The notes beneath the pieces are model-generated. The model worked only from the letters and a program-made list of their open reading frames with translations. It was not told where the DNA came from and did no database searches. Of a DNA stretch of 50,422 nucleotides, positions 47,298 to 50,422 are shown one piece after another. The position numbers were made by a program, and so were the translations under genes. The stretch comes from Acinetobacter sp. N54.MGS-139. GTDB lineage: Bacteria > Pseudomonadota > Gammaproteobacteria > Burkholderiales > Burkholderiaceae_F. The first letter of the stretch is position 1, and each line of letters opens with the position of its first letter. The stretch spans positions 1 through 50,422 of the forward strand of contig LARN01000008.1 in assembly GCA_000980495.1 (NCBI GenBank), given 5' to 3'.

Positions 47298-47721
47298 AGT
47301 TATCTTCTAAGAGAAAGGCGATCGCCTTCTCGGGCGGCAGAATGTTGCTTCCGAGCGGCCTTAAGTGCCTGGCGCATCTCAGTACTAACTTGTCTTTGGA
47401 GATGAGCAGGGCTGGAGAACAGCTTAATGTTAGGTCGATGAACTTCTGATCCAAAGGATCTTTGCATCTGGCTTTTGCTTCTGTCGTAATTGGCAAAATC
47501 TCAGCGACACTTAAAAATTCTTCTCTAATCGACTCAAGCTGCTCAGCCGAAATTTTAAATTGAGGTCTTTTCAAGACGTCTTCGAGTTCGGCAACCGCGC
47601 CTTCGCAGGTGACTGTCTTAAATTTTCTCTCTTTTGCCGCGGTCCAAAGGACAGAGGTCTCCTGATTATGGAAAACAAAGAAGTCGAGCAGAAGGTTGGT
47701 ATCGAAGATGACAGTATTCAT
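47296..47721 (-). CDS. PIN-domain ribonuclease, putative toxin component (COG1569 type)
   Basis: PilT N-terminus domain protein of 141 aa. The acidic metal-binding residues are in place: Asp in VIFDTNLLLD, Glu in AVAELEDVLKRPQF, and Asp in CKDPLDQKFIDL and LISKDK. The family is annotated as toxin components, which cleave RNA, but no antitoxin gene is adjacent, so it may act otherwise. Two starts are possible: ATG 47721 at the conserved beginning without a ribosome site, or ATG 47739 with AGGG upstream; the latter lies in the loop of the mdh terminator. It is downstream of mdh on the same strand and depends on read-through or an unseen promoter. Confidence 0.85.
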   Translation of the reverse strand: MNTVIFDTNLLLDFFVFHNQETSVLWTAAKERKFKTVTCEGAVAELEDVLKRPQFKISAEQLESIREEFLSVAEILPITTEAKARCKDPLDQKFIDLTLSCSPALLISKDKLVLRCARHLRPLGSNILPPEKAIAFLLEDN

Positions 47722-47724
47722 AAA

Positions 47725-47748
47725 AGAAGAGGGCCGCATCAGCGGCCC
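47725..47748 (-). terminator. Hairpin terminator after mdh, overlapping the PIN gene start
   Basis: GGGCCGC-TGAT-GCGGCCC is a perfect 7-bp GC stem followed on the minus strand by TCTTCTTTT. It lies 19 bases past the mdh stop and touches the start of the PIN gene. Confidence 0.75.
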
Positions 47749-47766
47749 TAATGCGATTAAAGCAAA

Positions 47767-48756
47767 TTAAGCCTTGGCGATGATCTCATCAACAATGGCG
47801 CGTTCTTCTTCAAGAGCGCGGATGTTTGCAGCGATATGGTCTTTCTGGAACTGGTTCAGTTCAAGACCCTTAACGATTTCGTAATCGCCGTCTTTGCAGA
47901 TGACGGGCATACCGAAGGTGAGGCCTTCGGGAATACCGTAAGAACCGTCGGAAGGAACAGCCATCGTGGCCCATTCGCCGTTGCTGCCCAAGACCCAATC
48001 ATGGATATGGTCGATAGCAGCGTTCGCAGCACTGGCAGCGGAAGAATGGCCGCGAGCCTGAATAATCGCGCTGCCGCGTTTGGCGACAGTCGGGATCAGT
48101 TCGTTAACGTACCAGTCTTCAGTGATCAGATCCAACGCAGGCTTGCCGGCAACGGTGGCATTGGTCAAGTCCGGGAACATCGTGCCGCCGTGGTTGCCCC
48201 AAACGGCGAGCTGGGAAATCTGAGCGACGGTGGAATTGGTCTTCTGAGCAACTTGAGTCAGAGTGCGGTTTTCATCCAGACGCATCATGGCGGTGAAGTT
48301 GCGAGGGTTGAGGTCCGGAGCGCAGCGACGAGCGATGTAGGCGTTGGTATTGCAGGGGTTACCGACAACCAGAACTTTGATGTTGCGGTCGGCGACTTCG
48401 TTCATTGCCTTACCCTGTTCAACGAAGATTTGCGCATTGGCGGCCAGAAGATCGGCTCTCTGCATATCGGCCGTACGGGGACGGGAACCGACTAAGAGAG
48501 CGATTTCGGCATCTTTGAAGCAAACGTAAGGATCCGACGTAGCGGTGATGCTGTTCAAGAGCGGGAATGCGCAGTCATCGAGTTCCATCTGGACGCCGCG
48601 GGAGTTCTTGAGAGACTGTTCGTTATTTCTTTCCAGCATCATCAGATCGATAGGCTGGTCTGTGCCGAGCATGTCACCGGCGCCGATACGGAAGAGGAGA
48701 GAGTAGCCGATCTGACCGGCAGCTCCGGTAACGACGACTTTGACGGGTTTCTTCAT
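47767..48756 (-). CDS. mdh: Malate dehydrogenase (NAD-dependent)
   Basis: Interconverts malate and oxaloacetate in the TCA or reductive branch. 329 aa of the cytosolic-type MDH common in betaproteobacteria: [16 protein letters not shown] nucleotide loop, [17 protein letters not shown] with substrate arginines Arg94 and Arg100, [11 protein letters not shown], and catalytic His189 in [12 protein letters not shown]. The substitution TADMQ in the mobile loop (often GPGME) is unusual but outside the catalytic residues. AAGGAG lies 9 bases before the ATG, with a promoter at 48804-48832. Confidence 0.96.
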   Translation of the reverse strand: MKKPVKVVVTGAAGQIGYSLLFRIGAGDMLGTDQPIDLMMLERNNEQSLKNSRGVQMELDDCAFPLLNSITATSDPYVCFKDAEIALLVGSRPRTADMQRADLLAANAQIFVEQGKAMNEVADRNIKVLVVGNPCNTNAYIARRCAPDLNPRNFTAMMRLDENRTLTQVAQKTNSTVAQISQLAVWGNHGGTMFPDLTNATVAGKPALDLITEDWYVNELIPTVAKRGSAIIQARGHSSAASAANAAIDHIHDWVLGSNGEWATMAVPSDGSYGIPEGLTFGMPVICKDGDYEIVKGLELNQFQKDHIAANIRALEEERAIVDEIIAKA

Positions 48757-48803
48757 TTAGCAAATCTCCTTAAGTGATTTTTTCCTGAGTCCAATTTTTA
48801 AAT

Positions 48804-48832
48804 TTTATACGGGGCAACAGGCTGAATGGTAA
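48804..48832 (-). promoter_or_regulatory. Candidate mdh promoter overlapping a palindrome
   Basis: On the minus strand, TTACCA (48832-48827) and TATAAA (48809-48804) are 17 bases apart. The perfect palindrome GTAAATATTTAC at 48829-48840 overlaps the -35 box and could be an operator. Confidence 0.5.
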
Positions 48833-48910
48833 ATATTTACAAGGCTTTTAGAGAAGTCTAGAAAAGCAATCCATACAAAAAGTGAATAGTATCCGATCCA
48901 AAATAACTAT

Positions 48911-48939
48911 TTGATATAAATAAAGAAAATTTCTAAACT
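48911..48939 (+). promoter_or_regulatory. Promoter of the cyclophilin-like/DUF4405/flavodoxin cluster
   Basis: TTGATA (48911-48916, 5/6) and TAAACT (48934-48939, 4/6) are separated by 17 bases. The predicted start lies about 20 bases before the ATG at 48967, leaving room for AAGGAG. Confidence 0.6.
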
Positions 48940-48966
48940 TTTTCTATCCCTCTAAGGAGAAAGAAA

Positions 48967-49455
48967 ATGTTTGTCAAGGAATGTTCTGTTGTTGCCTGTG
49001 CTTCCTTTCTTTGTTTCTGCGTAGGACTCTGCGCAGCGCAAGAGTCGTCCGTCAAAGAACCTGTATTGCAAAATCCAATTGAAACGGTTCAGCAAAAAGA
49101 GGTTCTGATCAAGGTAACTGCGGGAAACCGTGAATTTCGGGTTGCGCTCAATTCCACGCCCGAAGCCAAGCTCTTTTACTCTCAGCTGCCGCTTTCCGTC
49201 TCTATGGGCCGTTTCGGCGGACGAGAGTTCTACGGGAGCATGCCCGGAAAGATGAAAGTCAGTTCTGAAGGTCAGTACACCTTCAAGGACGGCACATTAA
49301 CGTATTGTCCGACGAACCACACTGTGGCCTTTTTCTATGCGCAGACCTCGAGGCCGAATTTAACGATGGCCGTCTATCCGATGGGCAGTGTTCTGGGAAA
49401 TCTGAATCTTTACCATGAACTGGATGATTCGGTGACTTTCCATTTTTCTAAGTGA
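48967..49455 (+). CDS. Exported cyclophilin-like-domain protein
   Basis: 162 aa. A Cys-rich signal peptide (SVVACASFLCFCVGLC, cleavage near CAA-QE) exports it; a lipobox is not convincing. The mature part (about 45-160) matches the cyclophilin_like2 domain: VLIKVTAGNREFRVALNSTPEAKLFYSQLPLSVSMG, then GTLTYCPTNHTVAFFYAQT and MGSVLGNLNLYHELDD. Domain of this kind often accompanies flavodoxin genes in gut bacteria; its activity is not known. AAGGAG lies 8 bases before the ATG. Its stop overlaps the next start (GTGA). Confidence 0.85.
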   Translation: MFVKECSVVACASFLCFCVGLCAAQESSVKEPVLQNPIETVQQKEVLIKVTAGNREFRVALNSTPEAKLFYSQLPLSVSMGRFGGREFYGSMPGKMKVSSEGQYTFKDGTLTYCPTNHTVAFFYAQTSRPNLTMAVYPMGSVLGNLNLYHELDDSVTFHFSK

Positions 49456-50111
49456 GCACCCTTATGCCGAAAATAACTGCCGGAACTTCGGTTAAAGCAG
49501 CTCTGCTGGCCGCGTTTCCGTTCCTTGTCGGGATTAACGGAACGGAAGAATCACTGCATGAGTACTTGGCAATCTTCGTTCTTTTGATTGCCGTGCAGCA
49601 TCTGTTGAAACAGAAATGGTGGTTCCGGATGATGAGGTTCGGTTTACGTAATCAGCCGTTGAAGTTGAAAATGACCGCCGATTTGTTGGTGAGCTTTTGT
49701 TGTACGGTTATCTCGGAAATCTTGGTCTCGCGCTACGCACTTCCGGCAGCAAGAATTAAAGCGATCCAGCCGGTTATGCTGGATCTACATCATTTCTTCG
49801 GTTACATCACGTTCTTCCTTACGTTCCTGCATGTGGGCGCCCACGTCAAAGCTCGGAAACTTTTTACCCGAATGCCTTATCTGCCGTTATTCGGAGCTCT
49901 ATTGAGTATTCCCGTCTGTTTTCTAGGATTAGGTTATTTCGATGATGAAGGACCGCTTTTTTCTCTGCTGGACAGCCTTGACCTCTTTTTCTTTGAAACC
50001 GGTAAGCCTCCTGTCCTGATCATTACAGAAGTGTTCTTACTTGGATTCTTCATGATTTGTGTCGGTCTTTTTACAGAAACCGCCGTTGCTCGGAGAAGAA
50101 TAAATGCTTAG
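49452..50111 (+). CDS. DUF4405-like membrane protein, probable b-type haem protein
   Basis: 219 aa with about five hydrophobic segments (around 13-30, 38-55, 78-97, 115-135 and 190-211). Histidines lie in or near membrane segments as in DUF4405 and cytochrome-b-like proteins: LHEYLAIF, AVQHLLKQKWW, LDLHHFFGYITF and FLHVGAHVK, which suggests one or two haems b. The GTG start at 49452 overlaps the preceding stop; ATG 49464 is an alternative. It overlaps the flavodoxin-like gene by 8 bases, so the three genes form one transcript. Confidence 0.78.
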   Translation: MSTLMPKITAGTSVKAALLAAFPFLVGINGTEESLHEYLAIFVLLIAVQHLLKQKWWFRMMRFGLRNQPLKLKMTADLLVSFCCTVISEILVSRYALPAARIKAIQPVMLDLHHFFGYITFFLTFLHVGAHVKARKLFTRMPYLPLFGALLSIPVCFLGLGYFDDEGPLFSLLDSLDLFFFETGKPPVLIITEVFLLGFFMICVGLFTETAVARRRINA

Positions 50112-50373
50112 AAGAAATCTCTTACTTTCATCTTTGGCGTTTTGTTTACCGTCTGTTATGGCTCAAGCCAAAGGGAAGAGGGCAGTCGTCGCGTATTTTT
50201 CTTGGTATGACAACACATTCCAAGAAAGGATCCGTCCTTCCGACATCGATGAAACGACTTCTGCCAGCCTGAAAGCCCCGGGACAGGTGACGCTCGTCGC
50301 GCATTGGATCGGAAAAGATTTAGGGAAGCTCTGTAAAATGCTTGATTCTTCCCAATGGCCTTTAGAGACTTAA
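50104..50373 (+). CDS. Exported flavodoxin-family protein, apparently truncated
   Basis: 89 aa where flavodoxins of this family have about 150-200. A signal peptide (MLRRNLLLSSLAFCLPSVMA, cleavage near AQA) is followed by the flavodoxin start GKRAVVAYFSW, although the FMN-phosphate loop SWYDNT is atypical, and DETTSASLKAPGQVTLVAHW, a pattern seen in the exported flavodoxin_4 subfamily. The frame then stops at 50373 after WIGKDLGKL; no other frame continues the domain before the window ends at 50422. It is probably a pseudogene or a fragment. GGAG lies about 9 bases before the ATG. Confidence 0.7.
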   Translation: MLRRNLLLSSLAFCLPSVMAQAKGKRAVVAYFSWYDNTFQERIRPSDIDETTSASLKAPGQVTLVAHWIGKDLGKLCKMLDSSQWPLET

Positions 50374-50405
50374 TTTTCAAAGGATCTGGCCGAAATTTTC
50401 CATTC

Positions 50406-50422
50406 AGGAGGAGTTGATTGGG
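50406..50422 (+). promoter_or_regulatory. Ribosome-site-like AGGAGGAG at the window edge
   Basis: AGGAGGAG at 50406-50413 is followed by TTG at 50418-50420 and the window end. It may start another gene of the cluster, which cannot be confirmed here. Confidence 0.3.

Noticed and set aside
1..50422. CRISPR arrays, tRNA, rRNA, insertion sequences
   Set aside because: I saw no spaced repeats, no cloverleaf with a conserved TTC loop, no rRNA stretches and no transposase motifs.

Overview
The window reads as a chromosomal segment of a betaproteobacterium of the order Burkholderiales. The gene order rimP-nusA-infB-rbfA-truB-typA, and rne/rluC through yceF-yceD-rpmF-fab-lepA-lepB-rnc-era-recO-acpS-nagZ, is the one I know from Bordetella and Burkholderia. 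The moderate GC content, AT-rich intergenic regions, Tat-exported redox-type proteins and a cyclophilin-like/DUF4405/flavodoxin cluster common in gut bacteria suggest a gut Sutterellaceae member (Sutterella or Parasutterella type). The family placement is inference; the order is well supported.

Layout. Positions 1-4,030 carry a LysR regulator, a convergent Tat-exported aminotransferase and the argA-yggX operon. From 4,271 to 11,940 come hrpA, a PBP7-type endopeptidase, dnaQ and an RluB-type pseudouridine synthase. From 12,060 to 21,730 lies a long translation operon (rimP, nusA, infB, rbfA, truB, typA, a ychJ-like gene, dusA) headed by a leader with a terminator hairpin just before rimP. From 21,811 to 25,850 are an orphan exported protein, a phosphate transporter with a PhoU-like tail behind a probable Pho box, and a small tautomerase. 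From 25,863 to 38,180 are RNase E with a long structured leader, divergent rluC, a HAD phosphatase, the methyltransferase/Maf pair, yceD-rpmF and the type II fatty-acid genes fabH-fabD-fabG-acpP-fabF. From 38,456 to 47,254 come lepA-lepB-rnc-era, an inserted Tat-exported DUF362 gene, an unexplained spacer of about 0.5 kb, and recO-DUF805-acpS-nagZ. The end holds a lone PIN-domain gene, malate dehydrogenase and a three-gene exported redox-type cluster cut by the window edge.

How the genes work together. Most of the window is growth machinery: ribosome maturation (RimP, RbfA, Era, RNase III, YceD, TypA, LepA), initiation and termination (IF2, NusA), RNA modification and decay (TruB, DusA, RluB, RluC, RNase E, HrpA) and fatty-acid synthesis with AcpS to charge AcpP. 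Compared with the usual Burkholderiales order, plsX, the rpoE-rseAB-mucD block, pdxJ and the Rieske/sppA genes are missing at their expected junctions.

The least ordinary items are the Pho-box/PiT-PhoU unit, the Tat-exported aminotransferase, the cyclophilin-like/DUF4405/flavodoxin module, the structured leaders before rimP, rluB and rne, and the spacer before recO. I found no CRISPR array, rRNA, tRNA, prophage or recognisable insertion sequence.
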